Shown: positions 33,537 to 45,512, counted from the stretch's first letter. The stretch is 64,000 nt of DNA from Vibrio rarus (GCF_024347075.1 NZ_AP024900.1:2294001-2358000); one strand, 5' to 3'. Translations and numbers: made by a program. Notes: generated by a model not told the origin, from the sequence alone.

Positions 33537-36128
33537 TTAAAGACGCTCTTCAAGCCATCCCTGTACAGACTTAAGGGCTTCAGGTAGTGCTTCTACATCC
33601 GTACCACCAGCTTGTGCCATATCTGGACGGCCGCCACCCTTACCACCAATTTGCTGAGCCACTAGGTTAACCAACTCACCCGCTTTTACTTTGCCAGTTA
33701 AGTCTTTGGTCACGCCAGCAATTAGGCTCACCTTATTGTTCGCAATATTTGCAATAAGGATAACACCACTGCCGACACGATTTTTAGCGTCATCAACCAT
33801 AGTTCGCAAGTTCTTATTGTCCGCACCTTCCAATGCAGCCACTAACACTTTTGTGCCAGCGATTTCTTGAACTTTGCCCATGATATTGGCACTTTCAGCG
33901 GTAGCGATTTTATCTTTCAGTTGCTGAATGAGTTTATCTTGTTGCTTAGCCTTGCTCACCATATCGGAGATTTTAAGTCTAAAGTCCGTTTTCTCATGTT
34001 CGATAGCATCTAATGCAGCATCACCTGTTACCGCTTCAATACGACGAATACCTGCTGCGATACCCCCTTCAGAGGTAATGCGGAATAGACCAAGGTCACC
34101 CGTTCTTGAGGCGTGAATACCACCACATAGCTCTACCGAGAAATCCCCCATAGAAAGCACGCGTACTTCATCGTCATATTTCTCACCAAACAGCGCCATA
34201 GCGCCTTTTTGCTTGGCTGATTCAATATCCGTCACTTCTGTAACAACATCATTATTGCGTCTGATCTGTTGATTGACTAGGCGTTCTACGCTACGTAGCT
34301 CTATCGGCGTCACAGCTTCTAAGTGAGAAAAGTCAAAGCGCAAACTTTCAGGTTTAACCAATGAACCTTTCTGAGCAACATGTGTACCTAGCACTTGGCG
34401 TAGTGCTGCGTGCAATAAGTGAGTCGCGGTATGGTTAAGAGAAGAAGCTAGACGACGCTCGTCATCAACAATAGCCTCAACACTGTCACCAGTACTGAGC
34501 ACTCCTTCAGCAAGCACACCGTGATGGGCAATAGCATGAGAAAGTTTTTGGGTATCTTCAACTTGGAATAAACCAAGTTCAGTTTTTAGCACACCCAGAT
34601 CGCCACATTGACCACCTGATTCTGCATAAAATGGCGTTTCATCAAGAATGATGATCGCTTTATCACCGGCAGATAATGATTCACTCTGCACGCCGTCAAC
34701 AAAGATTTCAGCGATTTTACTCGAGCCTTTAGTGCTGCTATAGCCACAGAATTCTGACTCGGATTCTGTTTTTATGGTCGCGTTATAATCGGTACCAAAA
34801 TTACCCGCTTCACGAGCGCGTTTACGCTGTGCTTCCATGGCTTTTTCAAAGCCGGCTTCATCAATATCAAATTGACGTTCACGAGCAACATCGTTAGTTA
34901 AATCTGCTGGGAAACCATAAGTGTCATACAGTTTAAATACCGTCTCACCATCTAGGGTTGACTTATCTTCAGCTTTAAGAGCATCTAATGCGTCATTAAG
35001 GATATTCATTCCGCGCTCTAGCGTGCGGCCAAAGTTCTCTTCTTCAATGCGTAGAATTTTTTCCACTAATGGTTGTTGGTTTTTAAGTTCAACACCCGCC
35101 TCTCCCATGACTTCAGCTAATACGCCGACTAATTTATGGAAGAACACCCCTTGAGCGCCAAGTTTGTTTCCGTGGCGTACCGCACGACGAATAATACGAC
35201 GCAATACATAACCACGACCTTCGTTAGAAGGCATTACGCCATCAACAATTAGGTACGAACATGAACGAATATGGTCAGCAATAACACGTAACGATTGGCT
35301 AGAAAGATCATCACAACCCACAACGTCAGCGGAGGCTTTAATCAATGTTTGGAAAACATCAATCTCATAGTTAGAGTGCACACTTTGCATAATTGCAGAG
35401 ATACGCTCAATACCCATGCCTGTATCTACAGAAGGTTTCGGTAAAGGTTCCATGGTACCGTCAGACTGACGGTTAAATTGCATAAATACGTTGTTCCAAA
35501 TCTCAATGAAACGATCGCCATCTTCTTCAGGCGTGCCTGGACGACCACCCCAGATATGCTCACCATGATCATAGAATATTTCTGAACAAGGACCGCAAGG
35601 ACCGGTATCTCCCATTGCCCAGAAGTTATCAGACTCATACGCTTTACCGCCTTTTTTATCACCGATACGGATAATACGCTCAGCAGGAATACCAATTTCT
35701 TTATTCCATATATCAAAAGCTTCATCATCGGTTTCGTACACAGTAACCAATAACTTTTCTTTTGGCAGGCATAGAACTTCGGTTAGAAACTCCCAAGCAA
35801 AACCAATCGCGTCATGCTTAAAGTAATCCCCAAAGCTAAAGTTACCTAGCATTTCAAAAAAAGTATGGTGACGTGCAGTGAAGCCAACGTTTTCTAAATC
35901 GTTATGTTTACCACCGGCACGAACACAGCGTTGTGCTGTCGTAGCACGAGTGTAACTGCGCTTGTCAGCCCCTAAAAAACAGTCTTTAAACTGATTCATA
36001 CCTGCATTAGTAAATAGCAAAGTAGGATCGTTATGAGGGACAAGAGAAGAACTCTCTACAATTTGGTGCCCTTTGCTCTCAAAGAACTTTAAAAAGGCAC
36101 TACGAATTTCGGCGGTGCTCATGTACAT
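33537..36128 (-). CDS. alaS: Alanyl-tRNA synthetase
   Basis: AlaRS charges tRNA-Ala and edits mischarged Ser and Gly. I choose the ATG at 36128 (863 residues, [13 protein letters not shown]) because AGGAA lies 7 bases before it; the open frame extends 17 codons further upstream without a ribosome binding site. The class II catalytic core has [20 protein letters not shown] and [17 protein letters not shown]. The editing domain has [12 protein letters not shown] and [13 protein letters not shown], and the C-Ala tail ends with [15 protein letters not shown]. It follows recX, as in other gammaproteobacteria, and forms the right edge of the insertion. Confidence 0.98.
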   Translation of the reverse strand: MYMSTAEIRSAFLKFFESKGHQIVESSSLVPHNDPTLLFTNAGMNQFKDCFLGADKRSYTRATTAQRCVRAGGKHNDLENVGFTARHHTFFEMLGNFSFGDYFKHDAIGFAWEFLTEVLCLPKEKLLVTVYETDDEAFDIWNKEIGIPAERIIRIGDKKGGKAYESDNFWAMGDTGPCGPCSEIFYDHGEHIWGGRPGTPEEDGDRFIEIWNNVFMQFNRQSDGTMEPLPKPSVDTGMGIERISAIMQSVHSNYEIDVFQTLIKASADVVGCDDLSSQSLRVIADHIRSCSYLIVDGVMPSNEGRGYVLRRIIRRAVRHGNKLGAQGVFFHKLVGVLAEVMGEAGVELKNQQPLVEKILRIEEENFGRTLERGMNILNDALDALKAEDKSTLDGETVFKLYDTYGFPADLTNDVARERQFDIDEAGFEKAMEAQRKRAREAGNFGTDYNATIKTESESEFCGYSSTKGSSKIAEIFVDGVQSESLSAGDKAIIILDETPFYAESGGQCGDLGVLKTELGLFQVEDTQKLSHAIAHHGVLAEGVLSTGDSVEAIVDDERRLASSLNHTATHLLHAALRQVLGTHVAQKGSLVKPESLRFDFSHLEAVTPIELRSVERLVNQQIRRNNDVVTEVTDIESAKQKGAMALFGEKYDDEVRVLSMGDFSVELCGGIHASRTGDLGLFRITSEGGIAAGIRRIEAVTGDAALDAIEHEKTDFRLKISDMVSKAKQQDKLIQQLKDKIATAESANIMGKVQEIAGTKVLVAALEGADNKNLRTMVDDAKNRVGSGVILIANIANNKVSLIAGVTKDLTGKVKAGELVNLVAQQIGGKGGGRPDMAQAGGTDVEALPEALKSVQGWLEERL

Positions 36129-36288
36129 GTGGCAATTCCTGAAACGTTCAAGTTGAAATTTTGCCATATTGTAAATCAAGCAGGAGAGAACGACTAGTTT
36201 TCTATCAAATTTGACCTAAAATGCTGGCAATTTAGTCATAATAGGCAGTTTTATTAACCTATAGTCAATGAAGGTTGATAGAAAAAAA

Positions 36289-36759
36289 TCAGTTTGAAGT
36301 GGCAAGCAATTCTGAATTTAAAGCATAACGGATCTGTTCAACACTAAATCCTTGGTACTGCAGAAAACGAACTTGCTGAGCGTATTCAGCACTGCCTTGG
36401 GTGGCAAAGTGATGAAAACTATTTTCGGCCGACAACTTGGCTAACTGAAACCAGTCTTGAGGCTCTTCATTCAACGCTTGCTCTATAATGTCATCGAGTA
36501 CTTGTTTAGCTTGTAGCTCTTGACGAATTCGTCTCTCACCATGGCCTTTTTTTACATTGTGGCGCACTTGCTCCTTACTGTAGCGTAAATCATCTAAATA
36601 ATGATGCTCTCTACAAAAACGGATCGCCTCATCAATATCACTCACATCAAAGCCCTTATTGAGTAATTTTTGCTGTAACTCATATTGGCCGTGTTCATGG
36701 CAACTTAGAAAATGTAAGGCCGCTTTTTTTGCTGCTATATTGGTTGGTCGAAAATACAT
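36289..36759 (-). CDS. recX: Regulatory protein RecX
   Basis: RecX binds RecA filaments and limits recombination. I take the ATG at 36759 (156 residues, MYFRPTNIAAKKAALHFLS) with GAGG 5 bases upstream; the frame is open for 23 more codons but those do not resemble the family. The three-helix repeats typical of RecX are recognisable (KKAALHFLSCHEHGQYELQQ, YLDDLRYSKEQVRH, GERRIRQELQAKQV). It lies 109 bp after recA and shares its SOS control in relatives. Confidence 0.93.
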   Translation of the reverse strand: MYFRPTNIAAKKAALHFLSCHEHGQYELQQKLLNKGFDVSDIDEAIRFCREHHYLDDLRYSKEQVRHNVKKGHGERRIRQELQAKQVLDDIIEQALNEEPQDWFQLAKLSAENSFHHFATQGSAEYAQQVRFLQYQGFSVEQIRYALNSELLATSN

Positions 36760-36868
36760 ACACACCTCGGAACATTCAGTGCGAAAGAAAAGAGAACTTG
36801 GGGAAGGATATTTGCTGAGTCCATACAATAAGACCCAGCAAATAGGAGCATAATTAAGAGGGGGGAAA

Positions 36869-37894
36869 TTACTCTACTTCAGTTTCTTGAGCATCTTCAG
36901 CTTTAGCTGGAGTCAGTAGCATTTCACGAAGTTTGCTATCAATAGCTTGTGCGGCTTCAGGGTTTTGACGCAGGAATTTACCCGCATTAGCTTTACCTTG
37001 ACCAATTTTATCGCCATTGTAGCTATACCAAGCACCCGCTTTTTCAATCAACTTATGCTTAACACCCAAGTCAATAAGCTCACCTTCACGGTTGAAGCCT
37101 TGACCGTACATGATTTGAGTTTCTGCTTGTTTAAACGGCGCGGCAATTTTGTTTTTCACTACCTTGATGCGCGTTTCGTTACCCACCACTTCATCGCCAT
37201 CTTTAATCGCGCCAGTACGACGGATATCTAAACGAACCGATGCGTAGAATTTAAGAGCATTACCACCCGTAGTGGTTTCTGGGTTGCCAAACATCACGCC
37301 AATTTTCATACGAATTTGGTTAATGAAGATCGCCATACAATTCGATTGCTTCAAGTTACCTGTTAGCTTACGCATTGCTTGGCTTAGCATACGAGCTTGA
37401 AGCCCCATATGACTGTCACCCATCTCACCTTCAATTTCCGCTTTCGGTGTCAATGCTGCAACGGAGTCAACAACCAATACATCAATCGCACCAGAACGAG
37501 CTAATGCATCACAAATTTCCAACGCTTGCTCACCAGTATCTGGTTGAGAAACGAGTAGAGCATCAATGTTTACGCCCAGTTTTTGTGCGTAAATTGGGTC
37601 TAGTGCGTGTTCCGCATCGATGAAAGCACAAGTTTTACCTTCACGTTGTGCTGATGCAATCAGCTCTAGAGTCAGCGTTGTCTTACCTGATGATTCAGGA
37701 CCATAGACTTCGACTATACGACCCATAGGCAAACCACCAGCACCTAGAGCGATATCTAGAGATAGCGAGCCGGTAGAAATAGTTTCTACGTCCATGGTGC
37801 GGTTATCACCAAGGCGCATGATTGAACCTTTACCGAATTGCTTTTCTATTTGACCAAGTGCCGCCGCCAGCGCTTTTTGCTTGTTATCGTCCAT
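36869..37894 (-). CDS. recA: Recombinase RecA
   Basis: RecA forms filaments on single-stranded DNA, pairs homologous strands and triggers LexA self-cleavage. I take the ATG at 37894 (341 residues, [20 protein letters not shown]), which has GGAG 6 bases upstream. Motifs are Walker [10 protein letters not shown], Walker [17 protein letters not shown] [10 protein letters not shown], loop L1 [10 protein letters not shown] and loop L2 [13 protein letters not shown]. The short acidic C-terminal tail ([10 protein letters not shown]) is normal in type. An exact SOS box lies upstream. Confidence 0.98.
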   Translation of the reverse strand: MDDNKQKALAAALGQIEKQFGKGSIMRLGDNRTMDVETISTGSLSLDIALGAGGLPMGRIVEVYGPESSGKTTLTLELIASAQREGKTCAFIDAEHALDPIYAQKLGVNIDALLVSQPDTGEQALEICDALARSGAIDVLVVDSVAALTPKAEIEGEMGDSHMGLQARMLSQAMRKLTGNLKQSNCMAIFINQIRMKIGVMFGNPETTTGGNALKFYASVRLDIRRTGAIKDGDEVVGNETRIKVVKNKIAAPFKQAETQIMYGQGFNREGELIDLGVKHKLIEKAGAWYSYNGDKIGQGKANAGKFLRQNPEAAQAIDSKLREMLLTPAKAEDAQETEVE

Positions 37895-37935
37895 TTTATG
37901 CTCCATGGAATCAGGTATTTCTATTTAATGAATCA

Positions 37936-37964
37936 ATTATTACTGTTAATTCATACAGTGTCTA
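37936..37964 (-). promoter_or_regulatory. recA promoter with LexA (SOS) box
   Basis: The 16 bp CTGTTAATTCATACAG at 37943-37958 (read on the plus strand; the site is palindromic) fits the CTGT-N8-ACAG LexA consensus exactly. On the minus strand a -35 TAGACA (37959-37964) and a -10 AATAAT (37936-37941) are 17 bp apart with the box filling the spacer, so LexA would block RNA polymerase directly. Confidence 0.92.
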
Positions 37965-37999
37965 GATGAAAAAGCGTTTTTTTTGCGATTAGTACGCTT

Positions 38000-38494
38000 T
38001 TAGATGTTTTTCATATACTTTTCAATAAGTTGAAGAGAATGATAAACAGACTGATTTCTCACTTGAGTTCGATCCCCAACAAAAAGACAGCGTTGTACCT
38101 GTATAATGCCCCCCCCTACCGCTAAAGCAAAACACACAGTGCCCACGGGCTTATCTTCACTGCCTCCACCTGGGCCTGCAATACCAGTAATAGAAACGGC
38201 AAGCTGTGCACGAGAGTTTTGTACAGCCCCTAATGCCATCTCTGTGGCGACTTCTTCACTCACGGCACCAAAGCGCAACAATGATTGGGCTTCTACCCCG
38301 AGCATTTCCATTTTGGCTTCATTGCTATAAGTCACAAAAGAGCGATCAAACCACGCAGAGCTTCCGGCAATTTCAGTAATGGCCTGAGCAACACCGCCAC
38401 CGGTGCATGATTCGGCTGTTGTCATTAGGTAACCCTGCTTTTTGAGCAATTGACCCACACGATGACTTAAATTATCCAACGAAGTTTCAGACAT
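38000..38494 (-). CDS. pncC: Nicotinamide-nucleotide amidohydrolase PncC (CinA C-terminal family)
   Basis: PncC deamidates nicotinamide mononucleotide to nicotinic acid mononucleotide in the pyridine nucleotide cycle. The 164 residues carry the CinA-type motifs TAESCTGGGVAQAITEIAG (active-site Ser and Lys region), FVTYSNEAK and SITGIAGPGGGSEDKPVGTV. It is the short stand-alone form without the N-terminal CinA domain. It lies upstream of recA and faces away from mutS, as in E. coli and Vibrio. Confidence 0.95.
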   Translation of the reverse strand: MSETSLDNLSHRVGQLLKKQGYLMTTAESCTGGGVAQAITEIAGSSAWFDRSFVTYSNEAKMEMLGVEAQSLLRFGAVSEEVATEMALGAVQNSRAQLAVSITGIAGPGGGSEDKPVGTVCFALAVGGGIIQVQRCLFVGDRTQVRNQSVYHSLQLIEKYMKNI

Positions 38495-38576
38495 TTGCTT
38501 AATTCACTTTACCGCCTATTTAAGATTCATTTATCCTAAGCCCCATTAGAGCCAATGAAAAGCAGCAGAATCTATT

Positions 38577-41144
38577 ATGTCGGTAAAATCAAAGCCAAAG
38601 CACACGCCCATGATGCAGCAATATCATAAACTTAAAGCAGAGAATCCACAGATCTTGCTTTTTTACCGCATGGGGGATTTTTATGAAATGTTTTATGATG
38701 ATGCAAAAAAAGCATCTCAACTCTTAGATATTTCATTAACCAAGCGTGGCGCCTCAGCGGGAGAGCCCATTCCAATGGCAGGTGTCCCCTTTCATGCCGT
38801 TGAAGGTTACCTAGCCAAACTCGTTCAGCTAGGTGAGTCTGTTGCTATCTGTGAACAAATTGGCGATCCCGCGACGTCAAAAGGGCCCGTTGAACGAAAA
38901 GTGGTACGCATTATCACTCCCGGTACCGTAACCGATGAAGCCTTGCTCACGGAACGTATTGATAATTTGATTGCCGCCATTTATCAACAAGACGGTAAAT
39001 TTGGTTACGCTACGCTCGATATTACCTCAGGACGCTTTTTAATTAGTGAGCCTGAAACCGAAGAAGCCATGTTAGCGGAACTGCAACGCACAAGCCCAAA
39101 AGAGCTGTTATTCCCTGAAGATTTTGCCCCTGTACAATTGATGGAAGGGCGCCACGGCAATCGTCGTAGGCCAGTATGGGAGTTTGAACTGCAAACGGCA
39201 AAGCAGCAGCTTAACATTCAATTTGGCACCAAAGACCTTATTGGTTTTGGCGTAGAAAACGCACAGCTAGGTTTATGTGCGGCTGGCTGTTTAATCCAAT
39301 ACGTAAAAGACACACAGCGCACCGCACTGCCACACATTCGCTCGGTCACCGTAGAAAGACAAGATAACTCCGTCATTCTCGATGCGGCCACACGACGTAA
39401 CCTTGAAATTACTACCAATCTAGCGGGTGGCACAGATAACACACTGGCAGAAGTGTTAGATCATACCGCCACCGCGATGGGCAGTCGCATGCTCAAACGT
39501 TGGTTACATCAACCTACCCGTGATGTCTCGGTATTAAATAACCGTCTTGATGCCATTACTGAGCTGAAACAACAAGGTCTGTATCCAGAGCTTAATCAAA
39601 CTTTAAAGCACATTGGTGATATAGAGCGTATCATCGCTCGCCTCGCCCTACGCTCGGCGCGTCCTAGGGATCTCGCCCGCCTTCGCTCTGCTCTACAACA
39701 ACTGCCAGAACTAGAAGCCACTTTAACGTCGGTGCACAATCCGCACTTACAATCTCTCGCCAATAACGCAAAACCTATTGATAGTTTGTGTGAATTGCTA
39801 GAGAAAGCCATTAAAGAGAACCCACCCGTTGTGATTCGCGATGGTGGCGTGTTAGCCGAAGGGTACAACGAAGATCTTGACCAATGGCGGGCGCTGGCTA
39901 ATGGCGCAACGGAATATTTAGAAAAATTAGAAGCCGATGAACGTGATAGGCATGGTATAGACACACTAAAAGTAGGCTATAACGCTGTACATGGCTTTTA
40001 CATTCAAGTGAGTCGTGGCCAGAGTCATTTAGTACCACCTCATTATATCCGTCGCCAAACGTTAAAAAATGCCGAACGCTACATTATTCCAGAATTAAAA
40101 GAGCATGAAGATAAAGTGCTTAATTCTAAGTCTAAAGCATTGGCTGCAGAAAAAGCCCTATGGGAGGAGTTGTTCGATCTCATACTGCCTCACCTTAATA
40201 CCTTACAACTGCTAGCCAGTGCCACTTCAGAAATCGATGTACTGCAAAACTTAGCGGAGCGAGCTGAAACCTTAGAGTATTGTCGCCCCACCATTAACGA
40301 GCAGATTGGTCTCTCTATTAGTAATGGTCGGCACCCGGTTGTGGAACAAGTATTACAAGACCCCTTCATCGCCAACCCTGTTGAATTGCACCCTCAACGT
40401 AAGATGTTAATCATTACAGGCCCTAATATGGGGGGTAAATCCACCTATATGCGTCAAACAGCATTAATTGCACTAATGGCACATATTGGTTGTTATGTAC
40501 CCGCACAGTCCGCGCAAATTGGCCTGCTCGACCGCATTTTCACCCGTATTGGTGCCTCTGATGATTTAGCGTCAGGGCGCTCGACTTTCATGGTGGAAAT
40601 GACGGAAACGGCCAATATTTTACACAATGCCACTGAGCGCAGTTTAGTATTAATGGACGAAATTGGCCGTGGTACGAGTACTTACGATGGCCTTTCCTTG
40701 GCTTGGGCAAGTGCCGAGTGGTTGGCCAAACAAATTAGCGCTCTGACCTTATTTGCCACTCACTATTTTGAGTTAACCGAGTTACCTACGCAATTAGATG
40801 GACTGGCCAACGTACATTTAGATGCAGTAGAGCACGGAGAAGATATTGCCTTTATGCATGCCGTGCAAGAAGGGGCTGCTAGTAAGTCTTACGGCTTAGC
40901 CGTAGCTGGGTTAGCCGGTGTGCCTAAACCTGTCATAAAACAAGCAAGACAAAAACTCCAGTTATTGGAACAACTCAGTCAACAGACGCCACAGAATACA
41001 CCATCAAGTGTTGATGTGGTTAATCAACTCAGCTTGATTCCTGAGCCCAGCGACGTCGAGGTGGCTCTCAGTGCCATAGACCCTGACGAGTTAACCCCAA
41101 GACAGGCTCTAGATGAACTGTACCGTCTTAAAAAAATGCTATAA
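38577..41144 (+). CDS. mutS: DNA mismatch repair protein MutS
   Basis: MutS recognises mismatches and recruits MutL. The 855 residues carry the mismatch-reading F-x-E in [10 protein letters not shown] (F35, E37), a core and clamp region, the ATPase Walker [14 protein letters not shown] (from residue 616), Walker [17 protein letters not shown] (about 692) and a C-terminal tetramerisation segment ending [17 protein letters not shown]. It is transcribed away from pncC and toward rpoS, with a shared terminator between. Confidence 0.98.
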   Translation: MSVKSKPKHTPMMQQYHKLKAENPQILLFYRMGDFYEMFYDDAKKASQLLDISLTKRGASAGEPIPMAGVPFHAVEGYLAKLVQLGESVAICEQIGDPATSKGPVERKVVRIITPGTVTDEALLTERIDNLIAAIYQQDGKFGYATLDITSGRFLISEPETEEAMLAELQRTSPKELLFPEDFAPVQLMEGRHGNRRRPVWEFELQTAKQQLNIQFGTKDLIGFGVENAQLGLCAAGCLIQYVKDTQRTALPHIRSVTVERQDNSVILDAATRRNLEITTNLAGGTDNTLAEVLDHTATAMGSRMLKRWLHQPTRDVSVLNNRLDAITELKQQGLYPELNQTLKHIGDIERIIARLALRSARPRDLARLRSALQQLPELEATLTSVHNPHLQSLANNAKPIDSLCELLEKAIKENPPVVIRDGGVLAEGYNEDLDQWRALANGATEYLEKLEADERDRHGIDTLKVGYNAVHGFYIQVSRGQSHLVPPHYIRRQTLKNAERYIIPELKEHEDKVLNSKSKALAAEKALWEELFDLILPHLNTLQLLASATSEIDVLQNLAERAETLEYCRPTINEQIGLSISNGRHPVVEQVLQDPFIANPVELHPQRKMLIITGPNMGGKSTYMRQTALIALMAHIGCYVPAQSAQIGLLDRIFTRIGASDDLASGRSTFMVEMTETANILHNATERSLVLMDEIGRGTSTYDGLSLAWASAEWLAKQISALTLFATHYFELTELPTQLDGLANVHLDAVEHGEDIAFMHAVQEGAASKSYGLAVAGLAGVPKPVIKQARQKLQLLEQLSQQTPQNTPSSVDVVNQLSLIPEPSDVEVALSAIDPDELTPRQALDELYRLKKML

Positions 41145-41150
41145 ATGCAA

Positions 41151-41179
41151 AAGGTCAGCCCTATAGGCTGACCTTTTTT
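41151..41179. terminator. Bidirectional terminator between mutS and rpoS
   Basis: The arms AAAAGGTCAGCC and GGCTGACCTTTT form a 12 bp stem with T runs in both directions. It lies 7 bp after mutS and 25 bp after the rpoS stop. Confidence 0.93.
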
Positions 41180-41203
41180 TAAGATTGAATGATGTTGAGT
41201 GAA

Positions 41204-42181
41204 TTAATCGTTCTCAACGTTGAACAGGGATTCCATGTTCAAGCCTTGTTTTAGGAGGATCTCTCTAAGTCGGCGTAATCCTTCCACTTGGATCTGACGA
41301 ACACGCTCTCGTGTCAGGCTTATTTCTCGTCCCACTTCTTCTAACGTGGATGGCTCATAACCTAGCAAACCAAAACGACGGGCAAGGACTTCTTTTTGTT
41401 TTGGATTGAGCTCATCTAGCCAATCAATTAGTGAGTGCTTAATATCGTCGTCTTGAGTGGATACTTCTGGGTCGGAGTTATTAATATCAGGGATAATATC
41501 CAATAGTGCTTTGTCGCCATCACCGCCGATAGGGGTATCAACCGAGCTGACTCGCTCATTTAAACGAAGCATCTTACTAACATCGTCAACCGGCTTATCC
41601 AGTTGTTGGGCAATTTCTTCCGCTGTGGGTTCGTGATCCAGTTTTTGCGACAGCTCACGAGCAGTACGCAGATAAATATTCAGCTCTTTAACCACATGAA
41701 TAGGCAAGCGAATGGTGCGGGTTTGGTTCATTAAGGCGCGTTCGATAGTTTGACGAATCCACCAAGTGGCGTAAGTAGAGAAACGAAAACCACGCTCAGG
41801 ATCGAATTTTTCTACCGCTCGAATGAGCCCAAGGTTACCTTCCTCAATCAGATCGAGCAGAGCCAAGCCACGGTTGCTATAACGACGGGATATTTTAACC
41901 ACTAGACGCAGGTTACTTTCAATCATACGTTTGCGAGCGGCCTCATCACCACGCAGAGCTCGTCTAGCATAAAGCACTTCTTCCTCTGCGGTAAGCAAAG
42001 GGGAAAAACCAATTTCACCAAGATAGAGCTGAGTCGCATCTAAGTTTTTGGCCGATGCATCAAACTCCTCTTTTGCGGATGTTTGCTCCACTGGCTCAAC
42101 AATGCCTGTTGCTTCAACGTCAGCCGTTGGTTTTTCTTCTACTAAATCTTCTACTTTTACTGCTGTGTTATCCAGACTCAT
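41204..42181 (-). CDS. rpoS: RNA polymerase sigma factor RpoS (sigma-38)
   Basis: RpoS directs stationary-phase and general stress transcription. The 325 residues contain region 1.2 ([20 protein letters not shown]), region 2 with the -10 reader ([20 protein letters not shown] and [18 protein letters not shown]), region 3 and region 4 with the -35 HTH ([20 protein letters not shown]). It lies 50 bp after nlpD, as in nearly all gammaproteobacteria, so its main promoter is probably inside nlpD. The BarA-CsrA pathway, also encoded here, feeds into the same physiology. Confidence 0.98.
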   Translation of the reverse strand: MSLDNTAVKVEDLVEEKPTADVEATGIVEPVEQTSAKEEFDASAKNLDATQLYLGEIGFSPLLTAEEEVLYARRALRGDEAARKRMIESNLRLVVKISRRYSNRGLALLDLIEEGNLGLIRAVEKFDPERGFRFSTYATWWIRQTIERALMNQTRTIRLPIHVVKELNIYLRTARELSQKLDHEPTAEEIAQQLDKPVDDVSKMLRLNERVSSVDTPIGGDGDKALLDIIPDINNSDPEVSTQDDDIKHSLIDWLDELNPKQKEVLARRFGLLGYEPSTLEEVGREISLTRERVRQIQVEGLRRLREILLKQGLNMESLFNVEND

Positions 42182-42231
42182 AGTGCCTCCAATGGCTCAA
42201 CATATCGACACTATTAAGTCAGTGCCAAAAG

Positions 42232-43077
42232 TTAGGGTAAATATCTCTCCGGGTTAACGGATTTTCCTTGATACCTAATTTCAAAGTGCAGCTTCACACC
42301 ACTTGTACCTGAACTTCCCATAGTGGCAATTTTTTGCCCAGCAGATACTTGCTGCCCTTCATGGACTAACAACTTATCATTATGAGCATATGCACTAAGG
42401 TATTCGTCATTATGTTTCACGATAATGAGTTTGCCATAACCACGTAGTGCACTACCTGAGTAAACTACGCTTCCTTTGGCGGTAGAGATCACTGGTTGAC
42501 CGCGTTGACCTGCGATGTCGATCCCTTTATTACCTTTTTCTCCAAATGAGAACTTACTGATCACTCTTCCATCTGTTGGCCATTTCCATGATGAAATGAC
42601 GTTAGAGGTCAAAGATGGCGATGTTACACTCTTGTTAACAGGTTGTTTAACCCCAACATACTCTTTTGTTGATGGCTGATCAACCTTTGCGCTAGCAGTT
42701 TTTTGGGTATTTGTCGAAGTTGGCGCTGTATTTTGTTTAGAAACCCGACTCTTTGCTGGCGTTGTACCCTTGCTCGACAGGTAGTTTGGGTTGCTGTAAT
42801 GGTATTCAGGATGCCATAACTTAATACGTTGACCGATACGTAAAGTGTAAGGGGATTTTAGATTGTTAAAACGAATCAGCCCATTCACATCGCGGTCCGT
42901 TACATAAGCGATGTAGTAAAGAGTATCCCCTTTTCTCACGGTATAGTAACTACCACGATAACTACCGCGATCTTTTGCTTTATAGTCACCATGATTAACG
43001 GATAACCCACTTGGGGCGCAACCCGCTATGGCAGCCACAAAAAGCGAACAAATAACAAAGCGTAAAATCTTATCCAT
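42232..43077 (-). CDS. nlpD: Murein hydrolase activator NlpD (LysM and degenerate LytM/M23 domains)
   Basis: NlpD is an outer-membrane lipoprotein that activates the amidase AmiC during cell separation. I take the ATG at 43077 (281 residues) because it gives a lipoprotein signal (MDKILRFVICSLFVAAIAGC); the frame is open for 17 codons upstream, inside pcm. LysM is at YYTVRKGDTLYYIAYVTDRD, and an M23 domain (GNKGIDIAGQRGQPV ... GVKLHFEIRYQGKSVNP) follows a Thr/Ser-rich linker. The zinc ligand His expected before GIDIA is Lys, as in other degenerate NlpD proteins. Confidence 0.95.
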   Translation of the reverse strand: MDKILRFVICSLFVAAIAGCAPSGLSVNHGDYKAKDRGSYRGSYYTVRKGDTLYYIAYVTDRDVNGLIRFNNLKSPYTLRIGQRIKLWHPEYHYSNPNYLSSKGTTPAKSRVSKQNTAPTSTNTQKTASAKVDQPSTKEYVGVKQPVNKSVTSPSLTSNVISSWKWPTDGRVISKFSFGEKGNKGIDIAGQRGQPVISTAKGSVVYSGSALRGYGKLIIVKHNDEYLSAYAHNDKLLVHEGQQVSAGQKIATMGSSGTSGVKLHFEIRYQGKSVNPERYLP

Positions 43078-43081
43078 AAAC

Positions 43082-43708
43082 CTAAGCAAGTTCTCCCTGA
43101 ACCAAAGGTACAAACCTAACATTTTCAATAACTTCAGACTGAATCCCTGACGGGAGTTTTACGATTTTTAGCAGCTGTTGGTTCGTCTCTCCTATGGGAA
43201 TAATTAACCGGCCATTGATGGCTAATTGTTCCACAAGAGCGAACGGGACCTCGGCGGCGGCCGCTGTTACTATAATAGCGTCAAATGGAGCATGTGCTGC
43301 CCACCCTTTCCAACCGTCACCATATTTTGATGACACATTGTACATTTCAAGTTTAGACAGGCGTCGCTTAGCATCCCATTGCAAGGTCTTGATTCGTTCA
43401 ATGGTGTAGACTCTTTCCACCAGCTGCGACAACACTGCTGTTTGATACCCCGAGCCCGTTCCCACCTCTAAAACTTTTGACGTGGCCTCGAGCTGTAAAA
43501 GCTCGGTCATCCGAGCCACAATATAAGGTTGAGAGATCGTCTGACCCTGCCCTATAGGAAGGGCATTATTATCATAAGCTTGATGGCGCATCGCTTCAGA
43601 AAGAAAGAGCTCTCTAGGTAAGTTCGCCATCGCCTTCAACACTGCGGAATCACTAATGCCTAATTGCATCAGGTGTTCAGACAATCGTTGAGCTTGATAA
43701 TGTCCCAT
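43082..43708 (-). CDS. pcm: Protein-L-isoaspartate O-methyltransferase
   Basis: Pcm repairs aged proteins by methylating isoaspartyl residues. The 208 residues match E. coli. Motif [20 protein letters not shown] binds SAM, and [19 protein letters not shown] is the substrate-side signature. It lies between surE (3 bp) and nlpD (stop 4 bp before the chosen nlpD start), in the surE-pcm-nlpD-rpoS stationary-phase survival cluster. Confidence 0.97.
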   Translation of the reverse strand: MGHYQAQRLSEHLMQLGISDSAVLKAMANLPRELFLSEAMRHQAYDNNALPIGQGQTISQPYIVARMTELLQLEATSKVLEVGTGSGYQTAVLSQLVERVYTIERIKTLQWDAKRRLSKLEMYNVSSKYGDGWKGWAAHAPFDAIIVTAAAAEVPFALVEQLAINGRLIIPIGETNQQLLKIVKLPSGIQSEVIENVRFVPLVQGELA

Positions 43709-43711
43709 TAC

Positions 43712-44452
43712 TTATCCTTTCAACCACTGATTCATACTAGGTAGTGATTCATGTGCGGTAAGATCCACCTGCAATGGTGTGATCGACACTTTCTTTTGCT
43801 CAAGGGCATGGAAATCTGTCCCTTCGCCAGCATCTTGCTCTTTACCTGGAGGCCCTAACCAGTACAGCTGTTTACCGCGAGGATCGAGCTGTTTGATCAT
43901 ATTCTCTGCATGGTGTCTTGCGCCAAGTCGTGTCACTGCAAACTCCGCCAAATCTTGCCATGCAACATCGGGAACATTAACATTCAATAAGCGATTCGTC
44001 GGAATAGGATTCACTAAATGCTGCTCAACTAATTGACGTGCAATTTTAGCGGCGGTTTTAAAATGAGTATGACCCACTAAAGACAAAGCTATGGACTGCA
44101 CACCAAGAAAGTGACCTTCCATAGCCGCAGCCACAGTACCAGAATACAGCACGTCATCACCTAAATTAGCCCCATGGTTAATCCCACTGAGTACTAAATC
44201 CGGGTAGTCATCCTTCATTAATTCATTTAATGCAAAATGAACACAATCGGTTGGCGTTCCCTGTACAGAATAGACATTATTGGCAATTTCATTGACTCTA
44301 AGCGGGTTTTCTAATGTCAATGAGTTGGATGCCCCACTGCGGTTTCTATCTGGCGCAACAATCACAATTTGCGCAATGTCTTGCAGCTCTTGAGCTAGGG
44401 TTTGAATGCCTTCAGCGTGCACGCCATCGTCATTACTAATCAGAATTTTCAT
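43712..44452 (-). CDS. surE: 5'/3'-nucleotidase SurE
   Basis: SurE is a metal-dependent nucleoside monophosphate phosphatase and exopolyphosphatase. The 246 residues start [20 protein letters not shown] with the metal-binding DD pair at D8-D9. They continue with [17 protein letters not shown] and [22 protein letters not shown], all family signatures. It follows truD by 12 bp and precedes pcm by 3 bp. Confidence 0.97.
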   Translation of the reverse strand: MKILISNDDGVHAEGIQTLAQELQDIAQIVIVAPDRNRSGASNSLTLENPLRVNEIANNVYSVQGTPTDCVHFALNELMKDDYPDLVLSGINHGANLGDDVLYSGTVAAAMEGHFLGVQSIALSLVGHTHFKTAAKIARQLVEQHLVNPIPTNRLLNVNVPDVAWQDLAEFAVTRLGARHHAENMIKQLDPRGKQLYWLGPPGKEQDAGEGTDFHALEQKKVSITPLQVDLTAHESLPSMNQWLKG

Positions 44453-44464
44453 TAACTCGACGCC

Positions 44465-45496
44465 TTAATCAAAGGTGCGTTCAAAAGGGATTTCTTCAAT
44501 CACTTCACGCATTATTGATGTAGCGAAACAGCCAGAGTCGAGCCAAAATTTAACGAGTACTTCATCGTTAGTGCTACTCCAGCTCAGTTGTTCTGGGATC
44601 AATTTAATGATTCGGCGATCATGACGCATACGGTTACCACGGATCAGAGCCATTAAATCGGGTTCAGCATCTACGGCCACTTGCTCAAGCTGCAATGCTT
44701 TATCCAATGTAGGAAGAGCATTATCTCCTGCTAACGCTGCGGTGATTGCGGTAAACGGGGTGCTATCGTCTAGCATCTGTTGATCTACTTTCACCTCACC
44801 ATGTTCAGTTAACACTACATCACCGAGTAGCGCACAATCAAAACACTGTTGCTGTAAGCGTGCAGAAACAATTTGATTGAAAATCCATGAACGCGCAGTG
44901 GATAGATATAAGCTGCGTTTGTTTTGGTTGCGAGTACGAACATTATCTCGTCCCCAACGACGCGCTTCATCAAGATTATTGCCCTTATTGCCAAAGCGTT
45001 GTGCTCCAAAGTAATTAGGCACACCTTGATTGGCGATAGCTTGCAAGCGTTCTTCTACTGCAGCCACATCGCTTACTTCACTTAAGGTCAGTTCAAAAAA
45101 GTTACCTTTTAGATCTCCAGGGCGAAGCTTTTTGCTGTGTCTAGCAATATCAAGAATCTCAACGCTAGGGTGCTTTTTGCTAAATAGAGAAAAATCAATA
45201 TCATCACTTTTTGGCAGTTGCACACTTAACCACTGCTCAGTCACTGCGTGTCGATCTTTTAAGCCGGCCCAGCTGACATCTTTTGACTTCACGCCACAAA
45301 ATTTAGCTAATTCATTGGCAACAAAACTGGTGTTCTCCCCAGTTTTACGTACGCGCAACATGACGTGTTCACCGTTTCCGGAAAATTCAAATCCAAGATC
45401 TTCTTTTACAACAAAGTGTTGTGCTTTTGCCTTTAACTTTGCTTTTGCTACTGGCTTGCCGTGCAAATACGCAAGGTTTGATAATATGTCACTCAT
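44465..45496 (-). CDS. truD: tRNA pseudouridine(13) synthase TruD
   Basis: TruD makes pseudouridine 13 in tRNA-Glu and others. The 343 residues are close to the 349 of E. coli. The catalytic Asp lies in WAGLKDRHAVTEQW (D81), and PNYFGAQRFGNKGNNLDEAR and NQNKRSLYLSTARSWIFNQI mark the TruD fold. It lies 16 bp after ispF in the ispD-ispF-truD-surE series. Confidence 0.97.
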   Translation of the reverse strand: MSDILSNLAYLHGKPVAKAKLKAKAQHFVVKEDLGFEFSGNGEHVMLRVRKTGENTSFVANELAKFCGVKSKDVSWAGLKDRHAVTEQWLSVQLPKSDDIDFSLFSKKHPSVEILDIARHSKKLRPGDLKGNFFELTLSEVSDVAAVEERLQAIANQGVPNYFGAQRFGNKGNNLDEARRWGRDNVRTRNQNKRSLYLSTARSWIFNQIVSARLQQQCFDCALLGDVVLTEHGEVKVDQQMLDDSTPFTAITAALAGDNALPTLDKALQLEQVAVDAEPDLMALIRGNRMRHDRRIIKLIPEQLSWSSTNDEVLVKFWLDSGCFATSIMREVIEEIPFERTFD

Positions 45497-45512
45497 AATA
45501 TGGAGTGCGCCT

